NCBI GenBank assembly: GCA_035604455.1
Contig: DATNIM010000100.1
Span: 25,586 to 89,585, forward strand
Origin: AG25 sp035604455
GTDB taxonomy: Bacteria; Gemmatimonadota; Gemmatimonadetes; Gemmatimonadales; GWC2-71-9
Direction of reading: 5' to 3'
Length of the DNA: 64,000 nt
The notes beneath the pieces are model-generated. The model did no database searches. It saw only the letters and a program-made list of their open reading frames with translations, and was not told the DNA's origin. The position numbers and the translations under genes are program-made. Every line of letters begins with the position of its first letter. Position 1 is the first letter of the stretch. Shown here one piece after another: positions 9,348 through 19,200 of this stretch.

Positions 9348-9934
9348 GAGAGGTCGCTCACGTCCGCGAGAGTGTGTCCGCCGAGGCGATCGGTCTCCGC
9401 CCCCATGCCAACGGCCACGATGGGGTGGGGCGCGTTCCCGAACGCGCGACGGTAGTCGGCGAACGGGTCGTGGCTCTCGAGGTACCAGGATCCATTGGCG
9501 TCTTCGGACCGTCGGCACACGACGACCGCTCGGCGCCCGGCGTGGGGACTTAAGAACACGTCCCCGATCGGTTCGCCGTTCCCCCACGTGTACGCGAGCG
9601 TCCTCCCGTCGTCGAAGGCCACCACGACGAGCGCCGGGGCGTCGTCGCGCGCGGGGTCGCGAAGCCTCGCCCCCGCCACCGGCGTCGAGGTGCGCCAGCG
9701 CCACGACAGGGCCGCTCCTTGTTCGCTGGGCGCGAGTGACCTCCGCAATCGGTATATGGCCGTCCCCCCTGTGCCACTGGCCTCGATCTCGAGCGTGTGC
9801 TCCCGCGTGACCCGAAACGCCGGAAGCTCGGCGCGCGGGGCTCGGGTGAGGAGCCACGGGGGCGGTACCCCCCGACCCGGGGAAATGAGGGCGAGGTTCG
9901 TCAAGGTCTGCACCGCCAGCCACACGTGGATCAT
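9338..9934 (-). CDS. DUF3047 family protein
   Basis: 198 aa from ATG 9934, which overlaps the stop of the preceding ATPase gene (ATGA). The N terminus (MIHVWLAVQTLTNLALI) is mildly hydrophobic and may be an export signal. The body matches my memory of DUF3047: LSWRWRTSTPV, an ARDDAPALVVVAFDDG block, AYTWGNGEPIG and a C-terminal DLSWD. DUF3047 proteins are predicted periplasmic beta-sandwiches of unknown role. Its position between an ABC peptide importer and a sugar permease gives no clear function. Confidence 0.78.
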   Translation of the reverse strand: MIHVWLAVQTLTNLALISPGRGVPPPWLLTRAPRAELPAFRVTREHTLEIEASGTGGTAIYRLRRSLAPSEQGAALSWRWRTSTPVAGARLRDPARDDAPALVVVAFDDGRTLAYTWGNGEPIGDVFLSPHAGRRAVVVCRRSEDANGSWYLESHDPFADYRRAFGNAPHPIVAVGMGAETDRLGGHTLADVSDLSWD

Positions 9935-10923
9935 GGGAGCGGCTCCGTCGCGAAATGACATGCCGCCGTGTGGCCCGCCGCAACCTCGCGCAGCGCGGGG
10001 CGCTCGGTTCGGCAGCGCTCGTCTTTGCGCGGGTGGGGGCAGCGCGGATGGAACGGACAGCCGGCCGGAGGCGCGAATGGCGAAGGCGGGTCGCCCGCGA
10101 GAGGGATCCGTGATCGGCGGCTGGTCGGGTCGGGCACCGGCACGGCCGACAGGAGAGCGGCCGTGTAGGGATGCCGCGGGGTGCTGTAGAGTGTCGCGGC
10201 GGGAGCGCGCTCGACGAGCCGCCCGAGGTACATCACCGCCACGTCGTCGGCGACCTGCTTCACCACGGCGAGGTCATGTGCGATAAACAGGTACGTCAAG
10301 CCGCGTCGCTGCTGCAGGTCGACGAGGAGGTTCAGGACCTGGGCCTGGATCGACACGTCGAGCGCGCTCACCGGCTCGTCGAGCACGAGGAACTTGGGCT
10401 CAACCGACAGAGCGCGCGCAATGCCAACGCGCTGCCGTTGGCCGCCGGACAGTTCGTGCGGGAAGTGACTCGCGAAGCTGGCGTCGAGACCCACCTCTTC
10501 GAGCAGCGCGTCCACCCGCCGCGACCGTTCAGCGGGGGCCGCAAGGCGATGGATCGCAAGCGGCTCGGCGAGCGCTTGGCGGACGGTCATCCGCGGATTC
10601 AGGGCCCCGTAGGGGTCTTGGAAGACGATCTGCATGCGACGGCGGGCCAAGCGAAGCTCCGCCCGCCCCAATCCCCGCACGTCCAGTCCATCCACGGTGA
10701 TGCTGCCCGCGTCCGGCTCCACGAGCCGCAGCACGCTGCGGCCTACCGTCGACTTCCCGCACCCCGATTCGCCCACCAGCCCCAGGGTCTGGGCCGGCCC
10801 GATCGTGAACGACACGCCGTCAACGGCCCGTACCGCCGGCCGGGACTGCCCAAACCCGCGCAGCGTCGGGGACGCCGGAAACTGCTTGGCCAGCCCGTCG
10901 ACGCTCACGAGCGGCGCGGTCAT
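9931..10923 (-). CDS. oppF: Oligopeptide/dipeptide ABC transporter ATPase, OppF/DppF type
   Basis: 330 aa. The start ATG 10923 overlaps the oppD stop (ATGA). Walker A GESGCGKST is near residue 55, the signature LSGGQRQRVGIARAL near 160 and Walker B FLVLDEPVSALD near 180. The C-terminal oligo_HPY extension is present (GDPPSPFAPPAGCPFHPRCP) with the Cys spacing that binds an iron-sulfur cluster or metal in DppD/F. It pairs with OppD to energise peptide import through OppBC. Confidence 0.93.
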   Translation of the reverse strand: MTAPLVSVDGLAKQFPASPTLRGFGQSRPAVRAVDGVSFTIGPAQTLGLVGESGCGKSTVGRSVLRLVEPDAGSITVDGLDVRGLGRAELRLARRRMQIVFQDPYGALNPRMTVRQALAEPLAIHRLAAPAERSRRVDALLEEVGLDASFASHFPHELSGGQRQRVGIARALSVEPKFLVLDEPVSALDVSIQAQVLNLLVDLQQRRGLTYLFIAHDLAVVKQVADDVAVMYLGRLVERAPAATLYSTPRHPYTAALLSAVPVPDPTSRRSRIPLAGDPPSPFAPPAGCPFHPRCPHPRKDERCRTERPALREVAAGHTAACHFATEPLP

Positions 10924-11936
10924 GCGGGTCGGGCCCGTCGCTCCGGCTCCACGAGGAGCCAGCAACGCGCTACATGCGTATCGGGCCCGGTGACGTCGCC
11001 GTCCCCGAGGCCCGGGTCCTCGGCGCGACAGCGCTCCCAGGCGTACGGGCACCGTGGGTGAAACCGACAGCCCCCGGGCCAAGCCGTGGCCGAGGGCACT
11101 TGGCCGGGGATGCTGGGCAGCCGGCGGCGCGGCGTGTCGAGCCGCGGCACCGACGCGAGCAAGCCCTCGGTGTAGGGGTGCAAGGGTCGGGAGAAAAGTT
11201 CGGCGGTCGGTGCGGCCTCGACCACTTGACCCGCGTACATGACGAGCACGCGGTCGACCGCGCCCGCCACGACGCCCAGGTCGTGGGTCACGAGGAGGAC
11301 CGCCATCCCGAGCTCGTCCTGCAAATGGTCGAGCAGCTCCAGAATCTGGGCTTGAATCGTGACGTCGAGTGCGGTGGTGGGCTCATCGGCGATGAGGATC
11401 TTCGGTCGGCAGGCCAAGGCCATCGCGATCATCACCCGCTGACGCATGCCCCCCGAGAGCTCGTGGGGATAGGCGTCGGCGCGCACGGCTGGGTCGGGAA
11501 TGCCCACCAGCTGTAACAGCTCGACGGTGCGTGCGCGCGCCGCGCGCCGCGACGCGCGCTCGTGGACGATGACCGTCTCGGCGATCTGCGCGCCGACCGT
11601 GAGCACCGGGTTGAGGGACGTCATGGGTTCCTGGAAGATGATCGCCACCTCGCCCCCCCGCAGGGCCTGGAGATCTCGTGGGGGCAGGGCGAGGACGTTG
11701 CGGCCTTCAAATTCGATCAGGCTTCCCGGGAGGATGTGTCCGGGCGGCTCGGTGATCAGCCGGAGGAGCGAGAGCGCCGTCGTCGTTTTGCCACATCCGG
11801 ACTCGCCCACGACGCCGAGCGTCTCGCCCGCATAGAGGTCAAAGGAGACCCCGTCCACGGCGCGCGCGGTGCCCGACCCGCGCTCGGTCACGAAATACGT
11901 GCGGAGATCGCGTACCCGCAGCAGGAGCTCGCTCAC
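10920..11936 (-). CDS. oppD: Oligopeptide/dipeptide ABC transporter ATPase, OppD/DppD type
   Basis: 338 aa from GTG 11936 (GTGA overlap with oppC). Walker A GESGCGKTTT near residue 42, signature LSGGMRQRVMIAMAL near 160, Walker B ILIADEPTTALD near 180, and the oligo_HPY tail SATAWPGGCRFHPRCPYAWE. It forms a heterodimer with the OppF product. A long N-terminal open extension exists upstream but lies inside oppC and is a shadow. Confidence 0.93.
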   Translation of the reverse strand: MSELLLRVRDLRTYFVTERGSGTARAVDGVSFDLYAGETLGVVGESGCGKTTTALSLLRLITEPPGHILPGSLIEFEGRNVLALPPRDLQALRGGEVAIIFQEPMTSLNPVLTVGAQIAETVIVHERASRRAARARTVELLQLVGIPDPAVRADAYPHELSGGMRQRVMIAMALACRPKILIADEPTTALDVTIQAQILELLDHLQDELGMAVLLVTHDLGVVAGAVDRVLVMYAGQVVEAAPTAELFSRPLHPYTEGLLASVPRLDTPRRRLPSIPGQVPSATAWPGGCRFHPRCPYAWERCRAEDPGLGDGDVTGPDTHVARCWLLVEPERRARPA

Positions 11937-12859
11937 CGAGCAGCCCGGCGCGGATTCAGGGCATCGAGCAGCGCGTCCCCCACGGCGTTCAACGCCATGA
12001 CGACGAGCCCGATCGCCAAGCCCGGGAAGAGGGTTGTCCACGGGGCCGTCGCGAGTTGTGGCGCGCCGTCGGCGATCATGTTGCCCCAACTGGGTAGGGG
12101 AGGCGGCACCCCGATCCCCAGAAAGGACAAGCCCGCCTCGAGGAGCATGACGTTGCCGATCCCGAGAGCCGCCGACACGACGATCGGGGCGACCACGTTC
12201 GGTAGCACGTGTCGGAAGAGGATCCTCGGCGTACCCGCGCCAAGCGCGCGCGCGGCGACCACGAACTCGCGCTCGCGCAGCGACAGCACCTCGCCGCGCA
12301 CGAGACGGCTCGTGCCGAACCACCCGGTGAGGCCGATCACGAGCACGAGCACCCCGAGGGGGAGGCGCTCCCAGATGGCAATTGCCACGAGCAGCAGGAA
12401 CATCCGCGGGACCGCGAGCCCCACGTCGACCACGCGCATGAGCACCGCGTCCACGCCACCTCGCAGGTAGCCCGCCATCGCGCCGACGGTACTTCCCACA
12501 GTGACCGCCACGAGCATCGCCAGCGCGCCAACCGCGAGCGACACTCGGGATCCGTAGACCAGCCGGCTCCACACGTCACGGCTGTAGAGGTCGGTGCCGA
12601 GCGGGTGTACCCAGGAGGGCGGTTGGTTCTTCAATGCCACGATGTCGAGCGTCGTCGAGGGCCCGTAGGGTGCCGTCCACGGTGCGGCCAGCGCGAGAGC
12701 GATGAAGAAGACCAGTACGAAGAGGCCCCAGGACGCCGCTTGCTGTCCGAAGAAGCGACGGCCCGTGGAGCTTCCCTTCGCCCGTCGTCGGGTTTCTTCC
12801 ACGGTCAAAAACGCGAGCGCGAGCGCACCGATGATGGCGAGAGTCGCGCGGAGGTTCAC
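11933..12859 (-). CDS. oppC: Oligopeptide ABC transporter permease, OppC type
   Basis: 308 aa from GTG 12859 (GTGA overlap with oppB). About seven hydrophobic segments: one at the extreme N terminus, then the usual OppC anchor, the PLGTDLYSRDVWSRLVYGSRVSL block and the BPD_transp_1 core. The EAA loop AARALGAGTPRILFRHVLPN contacts the ATPases. The extra N-terminal segment (residues 1-20) before the anchor helix is longer than in most OppC proteins. Confidence 0.92.
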   Translation of the reverse strand: MNLRATLAIIGALALAFLTVEETRRRAKGSSTGRRFFGQQAASWGLFVLVFFIALALAAPWTAPYGPSTTLDIVALKNQPPSWVHPLGTDLYSRDVWSRLVYGSRVSLAVGALAMLVAVTVGSTVGAMAGYLRGGVDAVLMRVVDVGLAVPRMFLLLVAIAIWERLPLGVLVLVIGLTGWFGTSRLVRGEVLSLREREFVVAARALGAGTPRILFRHVLPNVVAPIVVSAALGIGNVMLLEAGLSFLGIGVPPPLPSWGNMIADGAPQLATAPWTTLFPGLAIGLVVMALNAVGDALLDALNPRRAAR

Positions 12860-13830
12860 GCGCGGTGCACCCGGATGCGGGGGTCCACGACCGCGTACAA
12901 CAAGTCTGCGACCAGGTTCCCGAGCACGACCATGACGGTCGCGCCCAGGGTAGCCGCGAGCACTACCGGATAATCGCGGCGGAAGATTGCATCGGCGGCG
13001 AGCTTCCCCATGCCCGGCCACGCGAACACGGACTCGACGAGCACGGCCCCCGTCAACAGAAACGGGAGCGACAGGCCGAACAGGGTGACGAGCGGCAGCA
13101 CCGCGTTCCGCAGTGCGTGTCGCAGGATGACGAGCCGCTCCGGCAGACCCTTGGCGCGGGCCGTGCGGATGTAGTCCTGGGCCAGGACCTCGAGCACCGC
13201 CGCGCGCTCGTAGCGGGCCGTGCTCGCCGCACCGACGCATCCGAGCGTCAACGCCGGCAGCGTGAGGTGCCACAGGCGGTCGACGATGCGCGCCCCGAGC
13301 GGGAGCGTCGGGTAGAGGACTGGGTCGACGACGCCCCCGATGGGGAACCAGTGCAACCCTTCGCCGAACACGAGGAGACTGAGGAGCCCGAGCCAAAACG
13401 TCGGGACCGATCCCAAGAACAGCGTCCCGTAGCCGAGCGCGATGTCGGGCAACCGGTGGGTGCGAACTGCTTGATAGACGCCGAGGGCGAGACCGAGGAC
13501 AAGATCGAGGAGCAAGGCCGTGCCCGCGAGCACGAGGGTATTCGGAATGGCGTCGGCGAGGGCGTCGGCGACGGGCCGGTGGAGGGCGAAGGATTCGCCG
13601 AAGTTTCCCCGCGCGAGCGCCGCGACATACTTCGCGTACTGGACAGGCAGCGGTTGGTCGAGGCCGAACTCGGCCCGCAGGCGGGCGACCACGGCCGGGT
13701 CCATGGGTGTCTCCACTCCGGGGAGGAACGGCACCCCCGGAGCGAGGTGCAGGAGCAGGAACATCGTGGTGACAACGGCGACAACGATGGCGGCCGAGGC
13801 GGCAATGCGCCGCACCAGCCATAGGGCCAC
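12856..13830 (-). CDS. oppB: Oligopeptide ABC transporter permease, OppB type
   Basis: 324 aa from GTG 13830, which shares one base with the oppA stop (TAGTG). The N-terminal membrane helix is followed by the OppB-specific periplasmic block (LRAEFGLDQPLPVQYAKYVA, GNFGESF). The six-helix permease core includes the EAA loop ARAKGLPERLVILRHALRNA, and the C terminus ends in the conserved DPRIR. Confidence 0.92.
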   Translation of the reverse strand: MALWLVRRIAASAAIVVAVVTTMFLLLHLAPGVPFLPGVETPMDPAVVARLRAEFGLDQPLPVQYAKYVAALARGNFGESFALHRPVADALADAIPNTLVLAGTALLLDLVLGLALGVYQAVRTHRLPDIALGYGTLFLGSVPTFWLGLLSLLVFGEGLHWFPIGGVVDPVLYPTLPLGARIVDRLWHLTLPALTLGCVGAASTARYERAAVLEVLAQDYIRTARAKGLPERLVILRHALRNAVLPLVTLFGLSLPFLLTGAVLVESVFAWPGMGKLAADAIFRRDYPVVLAATLGATVMVVLGNLVADLLYAVVDPRIRVHRA

Positions 13831-15476
13831 TAGCGTTCCACCCGATCGCGGGCGATCAACTGGTCCGGCGGGATGCGCCAGGAGTGTACCGAGGCCCACC
13901 ACGAGTCGGGCCGCACCGTGACGTTCGCGACCCGCCGGTCCACGGCCGCCACGTTCTGCGTCGCGAACAGGAAGATCGCCGGCGCGTCCATGTTGACCTC
14001 CTCGATCGCGGCGCGCCACGCGCGGCGCGCGTTGTCCCGGTCGAAGGTCGCGGTCGCTTCCTCCACCAGCCGATCAAACGTCGCACTCGAATAGTGGAGA
14101 AAGTTCGAGCGTCCGATCCCCGCCGTCGTCCACTCCTGGTTGATCCCGGAGGACGGCGAGGGGTCTGTGTTCCAGGTCTGGATGAGAGCGTCGAACTGGC
14201 CCGCGGCCGCACGCTCGCTGAAGACACTGAACTCGACCTCGTCGATCTCCATGTCGACGCCGATGCGGTGAAACTCGTCCTGTAATAGCCGCGCGTACTG
14301 GCGGCGCACCCCGCTCGTCGTCGGTACGAGCACCCGGAATCGGAAGGGGACCCCGCCGCGATTCCGGATCCCGTCGCGGTCCCGGGTGCCCCAGCCACGG
14401 GCCGCGAGCAGCCGGGCGGCCTGGAGCGTGTCGTACGGGAGCTCACGGATCGCGGGGTCCCAGATCCACCACAGCTGCGACATGGGTCCGGGCGGGACGC
14501 TCGCGTAGTTGCCGAACACGCTTTGCACGAGCCGCGTCCGGTCGACGGCCATCGCCAGGGCACGTCGCACGTCGCGGTCGCCGAAGAGCGGGTGGGGAGT
14601 CCCGGCGTTTCCGGGGGCGGTGAGGTTGAACCCCAGGTAGGCGTATGCCGATCCCCGATAGGGGTAGGTCGCCAGGCGCGGCGTCGCCTGGACCCGCTTC
14701 ACGTTGTCGGGGGTGACGAGCACTTCGAGCGCGTCGGCTTCGCCCGCCACGAGCTGGGTGACGGCGACCTGCAGGTCGGGCGTAAACCGCCAGATGAGGC
14801 GACGAATCGCAGGGCGGCCGAGGAAGAACGTGGAGTCGGCGACGAGCTCAAGGCTCTCGCCCGCGCGCCACGACCGGAAGCGATAGGGTCCGTCGCCCAC
14901 GGGCGCCCGCCCAAACGCCGCACTCCGCCACTGATCGGTCGGGACGTCGCGCAGCAGGTGGCCGGGCAAGACGCGCATCTGATAGATGGCGTCGTAAAAC
15001 ATCTCCGGATAGCGGCGCTGGAAGTGGAACACCGCCGTCAGGGAGTCAGCGGCGGTCACCCCGGTGATCCAGCGCAGCGCCGTCCGGTATGGCGAGTTCA
15101 CCTGGGGATCGGTATACGCGGCGAACGTGAACGCGACGTCGCTTGCCGTGACGGGTTGTCCGTCCTGCCAGCGGGCGCGAGGATCGAGGTGAAAGACGAG
15201 AGTCAGCGAATCCCGCCATTCCCACCGCTCCGCGAGGTCGGGGCGGAAGTCCGTGTCGCCGATCGTGTTCGTCGAGGGACCGAGATCCGCGAGCTTGAGG
15301 AAGACTTGATCGCTGACGTCGCGGGCGACGGCGGCCTGGAGGACCGGGGGCAACAGGGTTTCGGGTTCGCCGGCGGACACGAACACCAGTGTGCCGCAAA
15401 AGTCGCCGCTGCACCCCGGGGGACGGTTGCACGCGACGAGCGCGAGGCCCGCGCACGCGAGCCGAGCGATCCGCAT
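13830..15476 (-). CDS. oppA: Peptide-binding lipoprotein of ABC transporter (OppA/DppA, SBP family 5)
   Basis: 548 aa from ATG 15476, chosen because it gives a compact lipoprotein signal (MRIARLACAGLALVAC, lipobox LVAC, Cys16). GTG 15500 and ATG 15488 are also in frame. The mature part is a typical bacterial extracellular solute-binding protein family 5: ADLGPSTNTIGDTDFRPDLA, HLDPRARWQDGQPVTASDV and, later, DRDVRRALAMAVDRTRLVQ. It delivers peptides to OppBC. The three extra Cys residues just after the lipidated one (CNRPPGCSGDFC) are unusual. Confidence 0.9.
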   Translation of the reverse strand: MRIARLACAGLALVACNRPPGCSGDFCGTLVFVSAGEPETLLPPVLQAAVARDVSDQVFLKLADLGPSTNTIGDTDFRPDLAERWEWRDSLTLVFHLDPRARWQDGQPVTASDVAFTFAAYTDPQVNSPYRTALRWITGVTAADSLTAVFHFQRRYPEMFYDAIYQMRVLPGHLLRDVPTDQWRSAAFGRAPVGDGPYRFRSWRAGESLELVADSTFFLGRPAIRRLIWRFTPDLQVAVTQLVAGEADALEVLVTPDNVKRVQATPRLATYPYRGSAYAYLGFNLTAPGNAGTPHPLFGDRDVRRALAMAVDRTRLVQSVFGNYASVPPGPMSQLWWIWDPAIRELPYDTLQAARLLAARGWGTRDRDGIRNRGGVPFRFRVLVPTTSGVRRQYARLLQDEFHRIGVDMEIDEVEFSVFSERAAAGQFDALIQTWNTDPSPSSGINQEWTTAGIGRSNFLHYSSATFDRLVEEATATFDRDNARRAWRAAIEEVNMDAPAIFLFATQNVAAVDRRVANVTVRPDSWWASVHSWRIPPDQLIARDRVER

Positions 15477-15500
15477 CGGCCCTAACATTGTGCGGGGCAC

Positions 15501-16283
15501 CTAGCGACGCCAGGTCCAGGTCGGGTCGCGGAACGGCGCGGTGAGCGCGGGTGGAGGCGGACGGGTCGCGACGGCGCGGGCGACGTCGCAGGCGAACGCC
15601 GCGCTCACGGATGCGGCGACCTCGTCAAAGGCGACGGCGCGTCCCAGCACGGCCGTGAGATTGGTCTCGGTTCCCACGGGCTCCCCCGCGAGGCGATACA
15701 CGAGCGCCTGTGACCCCGCGAGGAGAATCGAGCCGTGTTGCAGGAACGCGTCTCCGCGGCGGACCTGAGCCGACCCGACGACTTTGCGGCCATGGACCAG
15801 GACTTCGCCGCCGACGCTCGATCCGAAGCATGGCGTAGCGCGGAGCGGGCCCATCGGCCGCGCCGGCGCGAGTGTCGCCGGCGCTCCAAGCGCCCGCAGC
15901 GCGGCCGCCAGGCGCGCATGGATCGCCGCGTAACTCTCGCGGAGGGACCCGAACGCGGCGATGGGCGCGGCGACTGCGTAGGTCAACTCGTGTTCATGCC
16001 AGACCGCTCGTCCGCCAGTCGGACGCCGCACGACATCGACGGACAACGCCGCGATCTCCGATCGGTCATAGCGGCGGGTAGGCTCGTTGCGACCGAGCGA
16101 CAGAGCCGCCGGGCGAAAGCGGTAGAGGCGCAGCATGGCCGGCCCCCCCGCTGCGACCGACTCGAGGAGCGCCTGATCCGCTGCCATGTTCTCTGCGCCG
16201 GGTTGGCCGTCGCGATCGACGATGAGCTGCCAGGTAAGCGTTTCGGCGGGAAGCTCCGCGAGCTCAGCCGGCGGTGACGGCAT
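15501..16283 (-). CDS. lplA: Lipoate-protein ligase A / lipoyltransferase family protein
   Basis: 260 aa from ATG 16283, inside the end of gcvP (20-base overlap). The BPL_LplA_LipB fold shows the N-terminal NMAADQALLESV helix, RPTGGRAVWHEHELTYAVA (the lipoate-binding RRxxGGGxxxH motif, with Ala at the third Gly) and KVVGSAQVRRGDAFLQHGSI with the catalytic Lys. It attaches or transfers lipoyl groups to carrier proteins. The direct link to gcvH and gcvP implies that GcvH is its main substrate. It could be a transferase (LipM/LipL-like) rather than a salvage ligase. Confidence 0.88.
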   Translation of the reverse strand: MPSPPAELAELPAETLTWQLIVDRDGQPGAENMAADQALLESVAAGGPAMLRLYRFRPAALSLGRNEPTRRYDRSEIAALSVDVVRRPTGGRAVWHEHELTYAVAAPIAAFGSLRESYAAIHARLAAALRALGAPATLAPARPMGPLRATPCFGSSVGGEVLVHGRKVVGSAQVRRGDAFLQHGSILLAGSQALVYRLAGEPVGTETNLTAVLGRAVAFDEVAASVSAAFACDVARAVATRPPPPALTAPFRDPTWTWRR

Positions 16284-19149
16284 ACGCTTCGATCGGCGGG
16301 CACACGCATACGAGATGCCGATCCCCGTAAGCGCCGTCGACGCGGCTGACCGCCGGCCAGACCTTGCGCTGCCGGGTGGCCGCCGTGGGAAACGCCGCCC
16401 GCTCCCGGGGGTAGGGCCGGTCCCAGGCGTCGCGCAGGACATCCTCCAGTGCGTGCGGGGCGTTGCGCAGCAGGTTGTTGTCCCGCGGCATCCGCCCCTG
16501 CTCGATCTCCCGGATCTCTTCCCGGATCGCGATCATCGCGTCGCAGAAGCGGTCCAGCTCGGCGCGAGGCTCGCTCTCCGTCGGCTCGATCATCAGTGTC
16601 CCGGCGACGGGGAACGACACGGTAGGCGGATGAAAGCCATAGTCGATGAGGCGTTTCGCGATGTCCTCCACCTCGACGCCCGCCGACGCCTTGAAGGGTC
16701 GGGTGTCGACGATGCATTCGTGCGCCACGAGACCGTGCTGGCCCGAGTAGAGAAGCTCGTAGTGGCCCGCCAGGCGCCGCGCCAAGTAGTTGGCGTTGAG
16801 AATCGCCACCTTCGTCGCCTGTGCGAGACCTTCCTGTCCCATGGCCGCGATGTACGCCCAGGAAATCGGCAGAATCCAGGGGCTGCCCCACGGCGCGGCG
16901 GACACGGTGCCGCACGAGGCCGACCGACCGAGCGGGACGACCGGGTGGTCCGGCAAGAATGGGCCGAGGTGGGGCGCGACGCAGATCGGCCCCATGCCCG
17001 GGCCGCCGCCGCCGTGGGGAATGCAGAACGTCTTGTGAAGGTTCAGGTGACAGACGTCCGCCCCGAAATCCCCCGGGCGGCACAGCCCCACCTGGGCGTT
17101 CATGTTCGCGCCGTCGAGATAGACCTGACCCCCATGCTCGTGCACGACTGCGCAGATCTCTCGAATCGATCCCTCGAAGACGCCGTGCGTCGACGGGTAG
17201 GTGACCATGAGCGCACCGAGCGTGTCGCGGTGCGCCGCGGCCTTCGCCTGCAGGTCGGCCACGTCGACGTTCCCTCGCGCATCCGTTTGCACCACGACAA
17301 CCTGCATTCCGGCCATGACGGCGCTCGCGGGGTTCGTGCCGTGTGCTGAATTCGGAATGAGACAGGTCGTCCGATGGCCGGCACCGCGCGCGGCGTGATA
17401 AGCGCGGATGACGAGCAGCCCTGCGAACTCGCCTTGCGCGCCCGAGTTGGGTTGCAACGACACATGCGGCAGGCCCGTGATCTCGGCCAGCTGCTGCTCG
17501 AGTTGTCGGAACAGCGTTTGGTACCCTTGGGCCTGCTCCCGCGGAGCGAACGGGTGCAGACGGTTCCACTCCCGCCACGACAGCGGCACCATCTCAAACG
17601 TGGCGTTCAGCTTCATGGTGCACGACCCAAGCGGAATCATCGCGGCCGTCAAGGACAGATCGCGCGCTTCGAGGCCCTTGATGTAGCGAAGCATCTCCGT
17701 TTCCGAGCGATGTTGATGGAAGACGGGGTGCTCGAGATAGGTCGATTGGCGACGCAGCCCGCCCGGGATAGCGCTCGCTGGTGCTGAGCCGTCCTCGATC
17801 CCCGGGGCGGCCCCGTTTCGCGCGAAGACCGCGACGAGGTCGGCCACGTCGCTCAGGGTCGTGGTCTCGGACAACGCGATGCCGAGCTGCGATCCGTCGA
17901 GCTGGCGGAGGTTGATCCGCCGTTTGCGGGCGGTCTCGAGGACGCGGGGCAGCTCCGACGCCTCGACGGCGACGCACAAGGTGTCGAAATAGGCGTTGTG
18001 GACGATGCGGTACCCGAGCCGCTGGAGGGCTGCCGCCAGCATCGTCGCGAGCGTGTGGACGCGTTCCGCGATGCGGCGCAGTCCTTCTGGGCCGTGGTAC
18101 ACCGCGTACATGCTCGCCACCACCGCGAGCAGGACCTGAGCGGTGCAGACGTTGCTCGTGGCCTTCTCCCGGCGGATATGTTGCTCGCGGGTCTGCAGGG
18201 CCATCCGGAGCGCAAACCGTCCGGCGGCGTCGCGCGACACGCCGATGATGCGGCCGGGCAGATGTCGCTTGTAGCTCTCGCGGGTGGCAAAGAACGCCGC
18301 GTGGGGCCCGCCATAGCCCATGGGCACCCCGAAGCGCTGGCTCGATCCGACCGCGATATCGGCACCCCACTCCCCGGGCGGGGCGAGCAGCGTGAGCGCG
18401 AGCAGATCGGTGGCGACCGTCACGACGGCTCCGGCGGCGTGGGCGGCCTCGCAAAGTTGGCGGAAGTCCTTCACCTCGCCGTCGCTCGCCGGGTACTGCA
18501 ACAACGCCCCGATCACACCGGAGCCGAAACGGAACCGGTCTGGATCGTCGACGACGACTTTGATGCCGCGCACCTCGGCGCGCGTCCGCACTACGGCGAT
18601 CGTCTGCGGATGACACCCCGCGGCCACGTAGTACGTCATCGGCCCGTCGTGGGTCGTCACCGCCTCGGTGAGGTGCAGCGCCTCGGCGGCCGCCGTGGCT
18701 TCGTCCAGCAGGGAGGCGTTTGCCACCTCCAGGCCCGTCAAGTCGGACACGACGGTCTGGAAGTTGAGCAACGCCTCGAGGCGACCCTGGGCGATCTCCG
18801 GTTGGTAGGGCGTATACGCCGTGTACCAGCCGGGATTTTCGAGCACGTTGCGCTGGATGACGGGCGGCGTGAAGGTGGGGTAGTACCCCATCCCGATAAA
18901 CGACCGGTACACCTCGTTCTGTGCGGCGAGGCTACGGAGTGCTAAGAGCGCCTCTCGTTCGCTGAGCCCGGACGGCAGCGCCAGTGGCCGGGGCAGCCGG
19001 ATGTCGGTCGGAACGACTGCATCAATCAACTCGTCGAGCGACCCGAACCCAAGCGTCGCGGTCATCTCGGCTATGTCCGACGGGCGCGGGCCGATGTGCC
19101 GCGACACAAACGAGTCGGGGGCTAGCGCCGCGAGCGGAGGTTTGGGCAT
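16264..19149 (-). CDS. gcvP: Glycine dehydrogenase (decarboxylating), P protein of the glycine cleavage system
   Basis: 961 aa, full length and single-chain (both halves fused, as in proteobacteria, not split into GcvPA/PB). It starts SFVSRHIGPRPSDIAEM, the usual N terminus. The active half carries the PLP lysine K706 in LNLHKTFCIPHGGGGPGMGP; SAHGTNPASA and CTMKLNA are also conserved. It decarboxylates glycine and loads the aminomethyl group on lipoyl-GcvH. gcvH lies 51 bp upstream and lplA overlaps downstream; no gcvT is in this window. Confidence 0.97.
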   Translation of the reverse strand: MPKPPLAALAPDSFVSRHIGPRPSDIAEMTATLGFGSLDELIDAVVPTDIRLPRPLALPSGLSEREALLALRSLAAQNEVYRSFIGMGYYPTFTPPVIQRNVLENPGWYTAYTPYQPEIAQGRLEALLNFQTVVSDLTGLEVANASLLDEATAAAEALHLTEAVTTHDGPMTYYVAAGCHPQTIAVVRTRAEVRGIKVVVDDPDRFRFGSGVIGALLQYPASDGEVKDFRQLCEAAHAAGAVVTVATDLLALTLLAPPGEWGADIAVGSSQRFGVPMGYGGPHAAFFATRESYKRHLPGRIIGVSRDAAGRFALRMALQTREQHIRREKATSNVCTAQVLLAVVASMYAVYHGPEGLRRIAERVHTLATMLAAALQRLGYRIVHNAYFDTLCVAVEASELPRVLETARKRRINLRQLDGSQLGIALSETTTLSDVADLVAVFARNGAAPGIEDGSAPASAIPGGLRRQSTYLEHPVFHQHRSETEMLRYIKGLEARDLSLTAAMIPLGSCTMKLNATFEMVPLSWREWNRLHPFAPREQAQGYQTLFRQLEQQLAEITGLPHVSLQPNSGAQGEFAGLLVIRAYHAARGAGHRTTCLIPNSAHGTNPASAVMAGMQVVVVQTDARGNVDVADLQAKAAAHRDTLGALMVTYPSTHGVFEGSIREICAVVHEHGGQVYLDGANMNAQVGLCRPGDFGADVCHLNLHKTFCIPHGGGGPGMGPICVAPHLGPFLPDHPVVPLGRSASCGTVSAAPWGSPWILPISWAYIAAMGQEGLAQATKVAILNANYLARRLAGHYELLYSGQHGLVAHECIVDTRPFKASAGVEVEDIAKRLIDYGFHPPTVSFPVAGTLMIEPTESEPRAELDRFCDAMIAIREEIREIEQGRMPRDNNLLRNAPHALEDVLRDAWDRPYPRERAAFPTAATRQRKVWPAVSRVDGAYGDRHLVCVCPPIEAYAVTAG

Positions 19150-19200
19150 GGGACTGGGTTGTCGAGGGGACGCCCCCGGGAGGTTTCCCGACCCGGCGGG